Numbered from the stretch's first letter, positions 15,019-23,986 are shown. The stretch: 26,313 nucleotides of DNA from JAZUOT01 sp045604805 (GCA_045604805.1 JAZUOT010000028.1:1-26313); one strand, 5' to 3'. Numbers and translations are program-made. The notes: generated by a model not told the origin, from the letters alone.

Positions 15019-16899
15019 TTACCGCGCATTTTCAAAATCATCGTAGGACGCTTTTGTTGCTTCCTGTTGAAAACTAGTATTTCTAATTTTCTTAAGGACA
15101 AACGCTACTATCCCGCATACTAAAAGTGATATTCCACCAGAGAAAACAAGTCCTGCCACAACGAGATCTAAAATACCAATAATCGCTCCAACAATTGCAG
15201 TTCCAATAAATAAGACATCAAATGACATTGCTATAAATGGAAATGCATTTTCTTTAAAATTCTCCCAGCACGATTCTTCGATATTATCCTTTTCATCAAT
15301 TTCTGGGGTTTTATTTATTACTGCAGTTGTTAGAATACTTTTTATATCAATATCTGACATGTGAAGATCTTTCCATAATTCTTCAAATAAGTTTTTCCAA
15401 TCTTCTGAGGTTTTACAACCCTTACAGCCAACTAAATAATTAGCAATAATTCTTCTGAATACATATATATATGTTTCTTTGTTTGGAATAGATTTCTTAA
15501 TTTCCTCACTTAAATTCTCACTTGAATTCTTACTTAAATTCTCACCTGAGTTCTCACCTGAAATTAAAATTTCGTATGATTTACCTATAGTTTCAATAGA
15601 TTCATTGAATACGTCGACTTGTAACTTTAAGGTGTAAAGTAGTTGCTCCGAAAGACTGTCACCATAAAATCCGCAGACAAAAGCAAGATCAAGATCGTCA
15701 GGAATATCTTTATCTTTATCTTTATCTTTATCTTTACCTTTACCTTTACCTTCACCAAAATATAATGGTCTTATGGAAGCAAAAATTTTATATTTCCAGA
15801 TGATATACATAGATACATTCCCATTATTAAATTCTGATTCACTTTCCTCTCTAGCAAGCATACTTTCATTAACAGATTCTGATTCACTTTCCTCTCTAGC
15901 AAGCATACTTTTATTAACAGACTTTAATTCGCATTTATTTTTGGATAGTAAGTTTGCAAGCTGTAATTCTGGATATTCTGACAAGACATGACTAAGTATA
16001 ATATTGGCAGTATTTGAGCCTAACTCTTTGATACATTTTTCATAAGCAGCAGGCATTTGTTTTTTTATGTTGGCTATTCCTTCTATGAATTTTTCATCAG
16101 CCTGCTGTCTTTCAATAAATGACTCCATCTCTTCGTAATGCTCAGTTGCCTTTGCTTTAAAAACCTTATCCCAGTCTACTGAATATTTGCCATTTTCGTC
16201 TATCCTAACAAATTCGCCTTCACCAATCTTTGATCCAAAATTTAATAAACGTAATCTATCACTATCACTCTTTGAAAGTTTTTGGTATACCTCAGAAGAT
16301 TTTGCATCCCAAGTGATCTTATCTTTGTGTACACCATTAAAATATGATTCTAACGCTACCTGGAATTTGTCATCATCCGAAAATTTTTGCTGCAAACTTT
16401 TTTCATTGATGCCTTTTTCGAGTACACATAAAAAGTAAGCTATTTCACTATAAAATTTATTTGCTTCGTCTGTACAATTGGTTTCTTCCGGAGGGAGAAT
16501 TTTATTTTTAAGGGCAGCTACAGTAGCATCTATATGCCCTTGTGTTATTTCAGGCTCACGTTCAGCTATAGGTTTTGGTGTTTGTATGTCTTTAGCTGAA
16601 CTACAAACTTCTTCTAACGATATTCCCCAAACCTTAAATTTTCGCAAGACAGGCGAAAGTTTCGACATGCTAGATCTGTTTATTACTACACCGCCAGAAA
16701 CTTTTTCTAATTCTTGTAGAGACAGAGTATTGGAACATGCACCTGCATTATAACTTGAATTTGTATAATACAATTTTTCTATCTCTTTATTTTTTATTGC
16801 GCAACCCTTTATGGATAAACTCTGCTTGAGCTCATCTAAATCACGACTGTATATTAGAATTTTCATTATTTCTTTGTCTGAGCGGTTTTGGAAATTCAT
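15019..16899 (-). CDS. Unknown 626-aa protein with a double-glycine-type leader and C-terminal membrane hairpin
   Basis: I do not recognise the body of this protein. Residues 1-70 resemble a Nif11-like or bacteriocin leader: a helical, charged start (SDKEIMKILIYSRDLDELKQ) ending in TLSLQELEKVSGG, the classic double-glycine cleavage pattern read by peptidase-containing ABC exporters. The long middle is polar and helical. It holds low-complexity stretches: two 15-residue copies SVN(K/E)SMLAREESESE (about 327-356), a KGKGKDKDKDKDKD tract (about 388-398), and a GEN/SENLS-type repeat (about 448-464). A strongly hydrophobic Gly/Ile/Val segment (about 553-602), probably two helices, lies near the C terminus. 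The ATG at 16899 is preferred over a GTG at 16908; no strong ribosome binding site is visible. It lies between two housekeeping genes, nagA and the phosphoesterase, and looks like an insertion. No exporter gene is nearby. Confidence 0.8.
   Translation of the reverse strand: MNFQNRSDKEIMKILIYSRDLDELKQSLSIKGCAIKNKEIEKLYYTNSSYNAGACSNTLSLQELEKVSGGVVINRSSMSKLSPVLRKFKVWGISLEEVCSSAKDIQTPKPIAEREPEITQGHIDATVAALKNKILPPEETNCTDEANKFYSEIAYFLCVLEKGINEKSLQQKFSDDDKFQVALESYFNGVHKDKITWDAKSSEVYQKLSKSDSDRLRLLNFGSKIGEGEFVRIDENGKYSVDWDKVFKAKATEHYEEMESFIERQQADEKFIEGIANIKKQMPAAYEKCIKELGSNTANIILSHVLSEYPELQLANLLSKNKCELKSVNKSMLAREESESESVNESMLAREESESEFNNGNVSMYIIWKYKIFASIRPLYFGEGKGKGKDKDKDKDKDIPDDLDLAFVCGFYGDSLSEQLLYTLKLQVDVFNESIETIGKSYEILISGENSGENLSKNSSENLSEEIKKSIPNKETYIYVFRRIIANYLVGCKGCKTSEDWKNLFEELWKDLHMSDIDIKSILTTAVINKTPEIDEKDNIEESCWENFKENAFPFIAMSFDVLFIGTAIVGAIIGILDLVVAGLVFSGGISLLVCGIVAFVLKKIRNTSFQQEATKASYDDFENAR
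15506..15565. repeat. Degenerate 12-nt tandem repeat, about five copies
   Basis: Units of the type CTCACTTAAATT / CTCACCTGAGTT repeat with a 12-nt period and encode a Ser/Glu/Asn/Leu-rich stretch of the unknown protein. Copy-number changes would keep the frame. Confidence 0.7.
15705..15754. repeat. Hexanucleotide tandem repeat (ATCTTT / ACCTTT)
   Basis: About eight consecutive hexamers, five ATCTTT then three ACCTTT, encode the alternating Lys-Asp and Lys-Gly tract on the minus strand. Six-base units leave the frame intact when copy number changes. Confidence 0.85.
15831..15920. repeat. Two direct 45-bp repeats
   Basis: Copies at 15831-15875 and 15876-15920 differ by a single base (CATTAACAG versus TATTAACAG near their ends) and encode the duplicated 15-residue unit of the unknown protein. 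The near identity suggests a recent tandem duplication. Confidence 0.92.
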
Positions 16900-16963
16900 A
16901 TCTATCACATCATTTTCACTTTACTAACACACACTTTTTTGAGCGTATGTAAGTAAATTACCC

Positions 16964-18106
16964 TTAATGTTGAAGTTTAATTTTACCCTTTACTAAAACC
17001 ATCATCAATTCCAAGTTTTTGTTCAAAACCACAATATCTGCAAACTTACCTTCCTTGATGCTTCCTGTTACAGAATCAACATTTAGCTGTTTAGCTGGAT
17101 TGATAGTTAAAGATTTCACAGCTTGTTTCATAGGAACTCCAAAGCTTACAACATTTCTTAGCTCGTCGAGAAGATTTGTTGTAGAACCTGCGATTGTGCC
17201 ATCTGCGAGGGTGGCCAGACCGTCCTTTACGAAAACTTTCTGCCCGCCAAGCTCATATTCTCCATTCGGGCAAGATGCTGCAGACATGCTATCACTGATG
17301 ATAATAGTACGATCTTCTCCCAAAATACCAAAAGCTATTCTGAGAGCTGCTGGGTGTATGTGCAAACCATCACAGATCAGTTCAGCTTTAGCGTGTTTAC
17401 TATCGAATACAGCTCCAACAACACCTGGAGCTCTGTGTGTAAGCCCTGGCATTGCATTATAAAGATGAGTGACTTGGCTTGCACCTAAATCAAAGGCATT
17501 CATAGCTTGTTCGTAGTTTGCATTGGTGTGGGCTATAGAAACACACATTTCTTTGCTCACTTTTTCAATAAAATCTGAATCTTTATCAAGACATTCAGGA
17601 GCTATATCGACAAATTTTATCAAATTCCCGCTTTTTTCATTTAAGCGCATAAGCATATCGTAATCAGCTTTCTGCACATAATCAGCTTTTTGGGCACCTT
17701 TTTTTTCTACATTTATAAATGGACCTTCCATATTTATCCCTTGTATATATGCGCCAGGTAAACCCGCGTCAACACATTCTTTTATACAAGAAAATATTTG
17801 AGATAGTTTTTCCTCAGGCAAAGTCATACTTGTAGGACAGTAAGATGTAACGCCGTTCTTTATCATATGTTCTGAGATAGTATTTATGGCTTCTTTTGTA
17901 GCATCACAAGTATCAAAACCGGCACAACCATGGGTATGTTGGTCTATAAATCCAGGCAATATAGTATAAGAGCTAAGGTCAAATATTTCACCGCTATCAC
18001 CAGATAGATTTTTACCGATCTGCTTTATATGTTCTCCTTCTATCTTTATGTCAGCATCTATTAGTTCGAAATTTTCATCAAAAATTTTTGCATTTTTTAA
18101 AATCAT
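16964..18106 (-). CDS. nagA: N-acetylglucosamine-6-phosphate deacetylase
   Basis: NagA removes the acetyl group from GlcNAc-6-phosphate, feeding amino sugars from cell-wall recycling or chitin/mucin breakdown into glucosamine-6-phosphate. The 380-aa amidohydrolase has PGFIDQHTHG (51-60) with the metal-binding HxH, NMEGPFIN with the metal-binding Glu, SIAHTNAN, THLYNAMPGLTHRAPG, DGLHIHP and the catalytic Asp in ISDSMSA. A short C-terminal beta part ends the protein. It starts 22 nt after the lepA stop, with AAAGGT 10 nt before the ATG, so it is probably read from the lepA promoter. NagB and sugar transporters are not in the window. Confidence 0.95.
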   Translation of the reverse strand: MILKNAKIFDENFELIDADIKIEGEHIKQIGKNLSGDSGEIFDLSSYTILPGFIDQHTHGCAGFDTCDATKEAINTISEHMIKNGVTSYCPTSMTLPEEKLSQIFSCIKECVDAGLPGAYIQGINMEGPFINVEKKGAQKADYVQKADYDMLMRLNEKSGNLIKFVDIAPECLDKDSDFIEKVSKEMCVSIAHTNANYEQAMNAFDLGASQVTHLYNAMPGLTHRAPGVVGAVFDSKHAKAELICDGLHIHPAALRIAFGILGEDRTIIISDSMSAASCPNGEYELGGQKVFVKDGLATLADGTIAGSTTNLLDELRNVVSFGVPMKQAVKSLTINPAKQLNVDSVTGSIKEGKFADIVVLNKNLELMMVLVKGKIKLQH

Positions 18107-18128
18107 AGTTTAAATTTACCTTTCAAAT

Positions 18129-19943
18129 TTATTCATCTAGCTTCAGCACTGCCATAAATGCGTCTTGAGGAACATCTACACTCCCTAGCTTACGCATACG
18201 CTTCTTACCTTCTTTTTGTTTTTCAAGAAGTTTCTTTTTTCTTGATATGTCTCCGCCATAACATTTAGCTAAAACATCTTTTCTCACAGCTTTTACAGTT
18301 TCTCTGGCTATTATTTTCCCACCGATACAAGCCTGTATTGGCACCTCGAATAATTGCCGTGGTATCTTTTCTTTGAGCTTTTGTGCCATTTTCCTAGCTC
18401 TTGGGTAAGCTTTGTCCTCGTGTATTATGAACGACAAAGCATCAACTACTTCGCTATTTAGCATAATATCTAGCTTTACAAGCTTGGAAGCAGAGTATTT
18501 TTTGAACTCATAATCAAAAGAAGCATAACCTCTAGTACGTGATTTGAGAGTATCGAAGAAATCATACACAATCTCATTCAAAGGCAATTCATAGTGTATA
18601 TCAACACGCGATTCATCTAAATACGACATACCACAAAAAACTCCACGCCTATCCTGACAAAGTTCCATGATATTTCCTACATAATCAGAAGGTGCATAGA
18701 TATGTGCATCTGTAATCGGTTCTTCTGCTGTCTCTATAAGCGAAGGGTTTGGATAGTTTGTTGGGTTATCTACAAATATAGTAGTTTTATCTGTAAGATT
18801 CAGTTTGTAGTTTACGCTAGGCGCAGTTGTTATTAAGTCTAGATTGTATTCTCTCTCTAAACGTTCTTGAATTATTTCCATATGCAAAAGGCCAAGGAAA
18901 CCACACCTGAAACCAAATCCTAAGGCAACGGATGTTTCTGGTTCATATATTAAAGCTGCGTCATTTAGCTTGAGCTTAGCAAGAGCTTCTTTTAGCTCGT
19001 TGTAACGGGAACCATCTAGAGGATAAATTCCACAGAAAACCATAGGATTTACTTTTCTGTATCCGGGCAAAGCTTCTTTAGCTTCACAAGAAGCAAGCGT
19101 AACTGTATCACCAACCGTAGCATCGCTTATCGATTTAATCGATGCTGCAATATATCCAACTTCTCCCGCAGAAAGTTTGCCTTTGGAGACTAGACCTGTT
19201 GCACTCATACTTCCACATTCTACGACATTATATTGTGCGCCTGTTGACATCATTTTTATAACATCATCTTTGCAGACCTGCCCTTGTTTTATGCGGACAT
19301 ATATTATTACGCCTTTGTATGAATCGTAATATGAATCAAAAATCAGAGCTTGCAGGGGAGCATTGTCATCACCGTCAGGAGAGGGAATATCATGAACTAC
19401 TCTTTCCAGGACTTCCTTTATATTTATGCCCGATTTAGCAGATACAAAAGGAGCTGTAGATGCATCTATACCTATGACATCTTCGATTTCTTTACAAACC
19501 CGCTCGGGCTCAGCACTTGGTAAATCTATCTTATTTATTACTGGAACTATCTCCAAACCAGCATCGACCGCTAAATACGTATTAGCTAAAGTTTGAGCTT
19601 CTATTCCTTGAGAAGCGTCAACCACAAGTAACGCCCCTTCACATGCTGCTAAAGAACGAGAAACTTCATAATTAAAATCGACATGACCAGGTGTATCTAT
19701 GAGATTAAATATGTATTCCTCACCATCATCTGCTTTGTATTTCAGTGTGACAGCCCGAGCTTTTATTGTTATCCCACGTTCACGCTCAAGCTCCATGTCA
19801 TCTAATATTTGATCTTTGGCTTCTCGACTAGCTACAGAATTTGTGAGTTCCAAAATTCTGTCAGCTAAAGTAGATTTACCGTGATCTATATGAGCTATAA
19901 TGCTAAAATTTCTTATGTTATCCCTACTAAAAGACAAACTCAA
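18129..19943 (-). CDS. lepA: Elongation factor 4 (back-translocating GTPase)
   Basis: LepA/EF4 is a ribosome-binding GTPase implicated in initiation or in rescuing stalled elongation. The 604-aa length is standard. GTPase motifs are AHIDHGKST (G1, 17-25), RGITI (G2 region), DTPGH (G3, 83-87) and NKID (G4, 137-140). The LepA-specific C-terminal domain is present, with RETVKAVRKDVLAKCYGGD and KKLLEKQKEGKKRMR. Start codons are TTG either at 19943 or at 19937; the latter has better spacing from a GGTGGG. A promoter with 17-nt spacing lies just upstream. It heads the long minus-strand run that continues into nagA. Confidence 0.97.
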   Translation of the reverse strand: MSLSFSRDNIRNFSIIAHIDHGKSTLADRILELTNSVASREAKDQILDDMELERERGITIKARAVTLKYKADDGEEYIFNLIDTPGHVDFNYEVSRSLAACEGALLVVDASQGIEAQTLANTYLAVDAGLEIVPVINKIDLPSAEPERVCKEIEDVIGIDASTAPFVSAKSGINIKEVLERVVHDIPSPDGDDNAPLQALIFDSYYDSYKGVIIYVRIKQGQVCKDDVIKMMSTGAQYNVVECGSMSATGLVSKGKLSAGEVGYIAASIKSISDATVGDTVTLASCEAKEALPGYRKVNPMVFCGIYPLDGSRYNELKEALAKLKLNDAALIYEPETSVALGFGFRCGFLGLLHMEIIQERLEREYNLDLITTAPSVNYKLNLTDKTTIFVDNPTNYPNPSLIETAEEPITDAHIYAPSDYVGNIMELCQDRRGVFCGMSYLDESRVDIHYELPLNEIVYDFFDTLKSRTRGYASFDYEFKKYSASKLVKLDIMLNSEVVDALSFIIHEDKAYPRARKMAQKLKEKIPRQLFEVPIQACIGGKIIARETVKAVRKDVLAKCYGGDISRKKKLLEKQKEGKKRMRKLGSVDVPQDAFMAVLKLDE

Positions 19944-19978
19944 CCCACCCTATCAAAATAACTCTGAACCTAATATTC

Positions 19979-20007
19979 ATGATAGCTCAAAGAATGTGCT
20001 TAGTCAA
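19979..20007 (-). promoter_or_regulatory. Predicted sigma-A promoter of lepA
   Basis: On the minus strand, TTGACT (20007-20002) and TATCAT (19984-19979) are spaced by 17 nt. The expected transcription start near 19972 leaves a leader of about 30 nt before lepA. Confidence 0.6.
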
Positions 20008-20071
20008 TTTGATAAGAATAAGCTATCTTTTGATTGTAACATTACATAAAATGTGAGATCTGAACAATAGC

Positions 20072-20153
20072 AAAAAGCGATTGCTTCGTTTGGAATGTTA
20101 TTGCCTATAAAAATTCTGACAAAACGGTGCAAACTTTGGGAGTCGCTTTTTTG
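20072..20153. other. Structured intergenic element of unknown role
   Basis: AAAAAGCGA (20072-20080) pairs with TCGCTTTTT (20143-20151), enclosing smaller pairings GTTTG/CAAAC (20088-20092 with 20130-20134) and GAAT/ATTC (20093-20096 with 20113-20116). A T-run ends it on the plus strand, and a T5 ends it on the minus strand. It lies in the 444-nt gap between divIVA and lepA. No known RNA family is recognised. Confidence 0.3.
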
Positions 20154-20223
20154 AGGGGTAAACGGCAACTACGCCCATTGTATTTTTTTGCCACAGACTA
20201 ATAGCATGAACGTCATACTTGAA

Positions 20224-20257
20224 AATGTGGGTAAAGGCTTAAGCCCTTACCCACATT
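20224..20257 (-). terminator. Terminator of the sepF-divIVA cluster
   Basis: A 15-bp stem with one A-C mismatch (20224-20238 with 20243-20257) and a TTAA loop, followed on the minus strand by TTTT. It lies about 130 nt past the divIVA stop. Confidence 0.65.
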
Positions 20258-20387
20258 GCAATAATTACTTGCCACTATATTTTTGAAAAATCGTTTTAAT
20301 TTTACACAAAATTTAGAATCAAGCGTTTCCACCATTTGTGCACAGCATATTTTATAACACCATAAATGCTATGTAGTCGTATTTTTT

Positions 20388-21209
20388 TCATCCAAGCTCT
20401 ATATCATCAAATACGTTGTCTTCTTCAATATCGTAGTCTTCACCAAACTTTATAGCCTTGAATGTTTTTGTTTCTCTACTATCAAGCCAAAAATCATCAT
20501 CCAAATTTGATGCCATATTGGATTTGCTCTTTATTGAATCAATATCTATATGTTTAGTCTCTTGCTCAACAGCTTGCTCGCTGCTACCGCTATCCGAAAC
20601 TATATTTTCATTTGATTCTTCTTTGCTCTCCTCAACCTGTGCATCAGTTTTGAAATCTTCAAATTCAACCTTTTTTGCGTTTTCCTTGTCACGCTTTTTA
20701 GTCGTATCAATATCAGCTTTAATGGCGTCTATTGCCAAATTAAGATGCTCACTGTCGCCATCAGGTATAGCCTTTATAGACAACAAATGTTTTTTATAAA
20801 CATCCATTAGATCTGCTTTAAATTTTGCTGCCTCAGTCTGGAGTTTTATGATTTCATCTTTTTTACTATCAATTTTTTCGTCGACCTGCCTTTTAAAGCT
20901 ATCGGCTTTTTCTTCGGCCTCCTTTACCAAAACTTCTGCTTTCTTTTCAGCATCTTTTAGTGCTATATCAGCAAGTTTCTGAGCACTTATTAAAGCTGTT
21001 TTAACATTATCCTCATCAGTTCTATATTGTTCTATCCTTTTAGCAAGCACAACTAACTTTTTTTTGAGATTTTCTATTTCTTTATTTTGTTCCTGAAAAG
21101 TTTCCTGGACTTTATCTATAAACACGTCAACTTCATCAGAGCGATAACCACCTATGTTAGCCTTATGAAAGCCAACGTTCATCACATCACTCGCTGTCAA
21201 CCTTGACAT
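20388..21209 (-). CDS. divIVA: DivIVA-like cell-division / polar scaffold protein
   Basis: DivIVA binds curved membrane at septa and poles and recruits division or cell-wall proteins. The 273-aa product starts with the conserved membrane-binding N terminus SRLTASDVMNVGFHKANIGGYRSDEVDVF, followed by a long coiled coil (about 35-145, heptad-rich with many Lys/Glu) and an acidic, Ser/Glu-rich C-terminal tail ending in EDNVFDDIELG. The ATG at 21209 is 7 nt after GGGAGG; an in-frame ATG further upstream precedes this site and is rejected. It is the last gene of the yggS-sepF-divIVA cluster, 46 nt after sepF, and is followed by a terminator. The tail is low in conservation, so its partners are not predictable. 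Confidence 0.93.
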   Translation of the reverse strand: MSRLTASDVMNVGFHKANIGGYRSDEVDVFIDKVQETFQEQNKEIENLKKKLVVLAKRIEQYRTDEDNVKTALISAQKLADIALKDAEKKAEVLVKEAEEKADSFKRQVDEKIDSKKDEIIKLQTEAAKFKADLMDVYKKHLLSIKAIPDGDSEHLNLAIDAIKADIDTTKKRDKENAKKVEFEDFKTDAQVEESKEESNENIVSDSGSSEQAVEQETKHIDIDSIKSKSNMASNLDDDFWLDSRETKTFKAIKFGEDYDIEEDNVFDDIELG

Positions 21210-21255
21210 TATAAATCCTCCCAATTTCCACGCAAATTATACAATAAAACAAACA

Positions 21256-21762
21256 CTAAAAATTTAATCCATTATTTTCAAGTTCATCAATAAGATCTTC
21301 GCCTGTAAGATCTACATTGTATGGAGTTATTATAAAAGTGCTCGTTGCAACTCTTTTAATTTTTCCGTTGTTTGCATAGGCAACTCCACTTAGAAAATCT
21401 AGTATCCTACGAGAAATATCCTTATTGGTGTTTTCTAAATTAAGAACAACCGTATGCATTTTTAGAAGCTCATCAGCAACGGCTCTGACTTCATCCCCAA
21501 ACTGTGTTGGCTTGGACAAAACCACTTGTAGCTGTGAAGACGAATTAAAATTAACTACCTTGCTGTCTTTCTGATGCGAGGAATATGTCGTAGCTCTTTT
21601 ACTTTCTTGCCCTAGGTCAGACTCTTCGTAGTAGTTACTATCAATATCTTCCATAGAATCCATTGGATCCACAGCATCAAAACCCTCATCAAATTCGTTA
21701 TAACTGTATGTATCATCCGGCGGTGATAACATATCTTTAAATTTTTGAACAAATCCTGTCAT
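21256..21762 (-). CDS. sepF: Cell division protein SepF
   Basis: SepF anchors FtsZ filaments to the membrane and aligns the septum in Gram-positive bacteria. The 168-aa protein has an N-terminal amphipathic start (TGFVQKFKDMLS), an acidic linker (about 15-60), and the SepF core: VVLSKPTQFGDEVRAVADEL, TVVLNLENTNKDISRRILDFLSG, then AYANNGKIKRVATSTFIITPYNVDL. GGGAGG lies 7 nt before the ATG. It lies 32 nt after yggS and 46 nt before divIVA, the standard order in this group. Confidence 0.95.
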   Translation of the reverse strand: MTGFVQKFKDMLSPPDDTYSYNEFDEGFDAVDPMDSMEDIDSNYYEESDLGQESKRATTYSSHQKDSKVVNFNSSSQLQVVLSKPTQFGDEVRAVADELLKMHTVVLNLENTNKDISRRILDFLSGVAYANNGKIKRVATSTFIITPYNVDLTGEDLIDELENNGLNF

Positions 21763-21794
21763 TTTTATACCTCCCGAAATTTAACAACTATCAT

Positions 21795-22517
21795 TCAAGG
21801 ATACCTACGGCTTCCAAATATCGCAGAACCGACTCTGATTATATTTGCGCCAAAAGCTATTGCAGTTTGATAATCTTGAGACATTCCCATAGACAAACAA
21901 CACATATTAACATTATCTATGTTCCTGTTTCCAATGTCAATTGACAAATTACGTATTTTTTCAAAATATTTGGCACTAGCATAAGAATCTTCAGTAACAG
22001 GAGGAATACACATAAGACCTTGAACCTTTATCCAGTGTAGTTCAGAGATTTCTTCTACTACTTTCACAATTTCTTCAGCAATAAACCCACCCTTGCTATT
22101 TTCATTAGCTATATTTACCTCTAATAAAATATCTTGAACTTTATGTATTTTCTCCGCCTGTTTAGATATTTCTCTAGCCAACTTCAAACTACCTACAGAA
22201 TGTATGAGGTTCACTTTGTCTACTATATATTTTACTTTATTGGTTTGAAGCGTCCCTATAAAGTGAACATCGCATTTTGAAATATCTACACTGTCATATT
22301 TAGCAAGCAGCTCTTGTACCCTATTTTCTCCTATTAAATTTAAACCTTGTGATATAGCAAAATTTATAACGTTGGCAGGAACTGTTTTCGTTGCACCCAG
22401 CAATCTAATATCTTCTATTTTTCTATGAGCTTTGTATGCTGCTTGTTGTATGTTTTCTTCCACTATTTTTAAATTATCAGCAACTTTCTCATAAACATCA
22501 TGCAAATTTTCCGTCAT
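21795..22517 (-). CDS. PLP homeostasis protein (YggS/YlmE/PROSC family)
   Basis: This small TIM-barrel protein binds pyridoxal 5'-phosphate and keeps PLP and amino/keto acid pools in balance; no enzyme reaction is established. The 240-aa product has the PLP lysine in RLLGATKTVPANV (Lys44), then LIGENRVQELLAKY, DVHFIGTLQTNKVKYIV, SVGSLKLAREI, VNIANENSKGGF, VQGLMCIPP and LSMGMSQDYQTAIAFGANIIRVGSAIFG. Its start overlaps the end of the upstream gene by 20 nt, implying coupled translation. The gene is ylmE of the Bacillus division cluster. Confidence 0.94.
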   Translation of the reverse strand: MTENLHDVYEKVADNLKIVEENIQQAAYKAHRKIEDIRLLGATKTVPANVINFAISQGLNLIGENRVQELLAKYDSVDISKCDVHFIGTLQTNKVKYIVDKVNLIHSVGSLKLAREISKQAEKIHKVQDILLEVNIANENSKGGFIAEEIVKVVEEISELHWIKVQGLMCIPPVTEDSYASAKYFEKIRNLSIDIGNRNIDNVNMCCLSMGMSQDYQTAIAFGANIIRVGSAIFGSRRYP

Positions 22518-23790
22518 ATAAATCTGTCCCTTTCACCACTACCTTATCATAAACTTGTACAGTACCCTTAGTAAAAAGCTTTTCATCATCAGGATTTGAG
22601 TCGCAAAGTACATATTTATCATTAGCACAAAGAGGAACTATCTGCTTGAATATCAGTTGTTTACCATAAAGTACGTAGACACCTTGTACGTCCTTTTTCT
22701 CGCTTATTGTATTTCCGTTTTCATCCTTGATATCTCTTGTAAGTGTATTGACATGTATCGCGTTTTTACTTATTCTTATCCCTGTTTTTTCACTAGTTCT
22801 TATCTTTATCTTTTCATGACTCACTCTGCTTAGAACGCTGTTCATCCTATTACAAGCAAACACCACTGCTGCAGAATTTAATGTACCAGTTGTATCATTA
22901 TTTATAGCAACTATTTTACCAGAAAAATTTTCCGATAAAACATACGGCATACTAATATCAACATAATCCCCTACAGTAAAACCTATAAGATCTTCTGTAT
23001 TCATATTACATACCACATACCAAACGACATTTTTGTCGATTTTACCAATAACCCCTTCTGGATTTGATTGTTTTTTAAAGCCATTTGCTATCTCTGAAGG
23101 ACTTATCTCTAAAACTTTATTGTAGTCGTAAATATTTTCATAACCGTTCGTACCGCTTATAAAATATCCAGAATCCGGACTTTCAAGAGTACCTTTAACA
23201 GAAATATGATCATTTTTCAGTTTATTTATTTCCACATTTATCTCATTTATTTTGCTACTAAAATCAACTTTTTTGCCAATGATCAGTTTGCGCTTATTTA
23301 ACATATCTAAAAGCTTAGCTCTCTGATCTTCTTTTTTTACGTATGTATTACCTGCGTTCGCAGAAGTTAAATCTGCCACGCACTCATACACTTGCTCATC
23401 TAGACTTTCTAAGTTGATCTGCAAACTAGAGTTACCTGATTGTAGCTCCTCAAGCGAAGTAAGTTCTTTCTGTAATTTTTCTATCTGCAATTGATTTTTT
23501 GCGTCTTTTTCATTCTCGTATATGGTTCCTAAAACTTCACCTTTAGATACTGTAGCACCATCTTCTATTAAATACGATATTACGTCATTCGAGTCATCGT
23601 GCTCTATCATCACTTCATCGCGAAAAACGTACGCATCTTCTTCATATTCATTATAAGCTACTGTTTTTATTGCAGTTTCTGTTTGCATAGAAACAGACCT
23701 GCCATATGTAAATTGAAATATTACATACATCAAAATAAGCACAGATAGTGCTATAAAAGCGAATTTCTTAACTCTCGTGCTATTTAACAA
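22498..23790 (-). CDS. HlyD-like membrane-fusion-type protein of the division cluster
   Basis: This protein of about 430 aa has one N-terminal membrane helix (KKFAFIALSVLILMYVIFQF), then an extracellular part with a lipoyl/biotinyl-like beta fold (DGATVSKGEVLGTIYENEKD), a coiled coil (about 100-190, QLQIEKLQKELTSLEEL) and a C-terminal beta-barrel-like region (VGDYVDISMPYV). This architecture fits the HlyD/membrane fusion adaptor family. Such a gene commonly precedes yggS-sepF-divIVA in clostridial genomes; its role there is not defined. Start choice: the reading frame is open to a TTG at 23853, but that TTG is part of a likely -35 box. AAGGTGAT just before the TTG at 23790 is a good ribosome binding site. 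ATGs at 23796 and 23811 are alternatives. Confidence 0.8.
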   Translation of the reverse strand: MLNSTRVKKFAFIALSVLILMYVIFQFTYGRSVSMQTETAIKTVAYNEYEEDAYVFRDEVMIEHDDSNDVISYLIEDGATVSKGEVLGTIYENEKDAKNQLQIEKLQKELTSLEELQSGNSSLQINLESLDEQVYECVADLTSANAGNTYVKKEDQRAKLLDMLNKRKLIIGKKVDFSSKINEINVEINKLKNDHISVKGTLESPDSGYFISGTNGYENIYDYNKVLEISPSEIANGFKKQSNPEGVIGKIDKNVVWYVVCNMNTEDLIGFTVGDYVDISMPYVLSENFSGKIVAINNDTTGTLNSAAVVFACNRMNSVLSRVSHEKIKIRTSEKTGIRISKNAIHVNTLTRDIKDENGNTISEKKDVQGVYVLYGKQLIFKQIVPLCANDKYVLCDSNPDDEKLFTKGTVQVYDKVVVKGTDLYDGKFA

Positions 23791-23823
23791 CGTCATCACC
23801 TTAAAACACATACTCACAACTAA

Positions 23824-23853
23824 AATATTCACATACCGGGTACATGGTGTCAA
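23824..23853 (-). promoter_or_regulatory. Predicted promoter of the division cluster
   Basis: On the minus strand, a perfect TTGACA (23853-23848) is followed 18 nt later by AATATT (23829-23824). The -10 is weak. Transcription would start near 23817, before the start codon at 23790 and after the longest possible ORF start. Confidence 0.4.
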
Positions 23854-23986
23854 GTCTAATTATTTCTTATAACCACACCAAACAAAATGAAGTTCTCCTC
23901 ACCCCCACCTTTACACACCTGTCATTTTAGTGTAGAATGGGAGACACTGAGCAATCATGTGCTACATTTTGTAGAAAAAGCACGAA

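Noticed and set aside
23791..23853. N-terminal extension of the HlyD-like protein to the TTG at 23853
   Set aside because: That TTG is part of a TTGACA box and lacks a ribosome binding site, while AAGGTGAT precedes the TTG at 23790.
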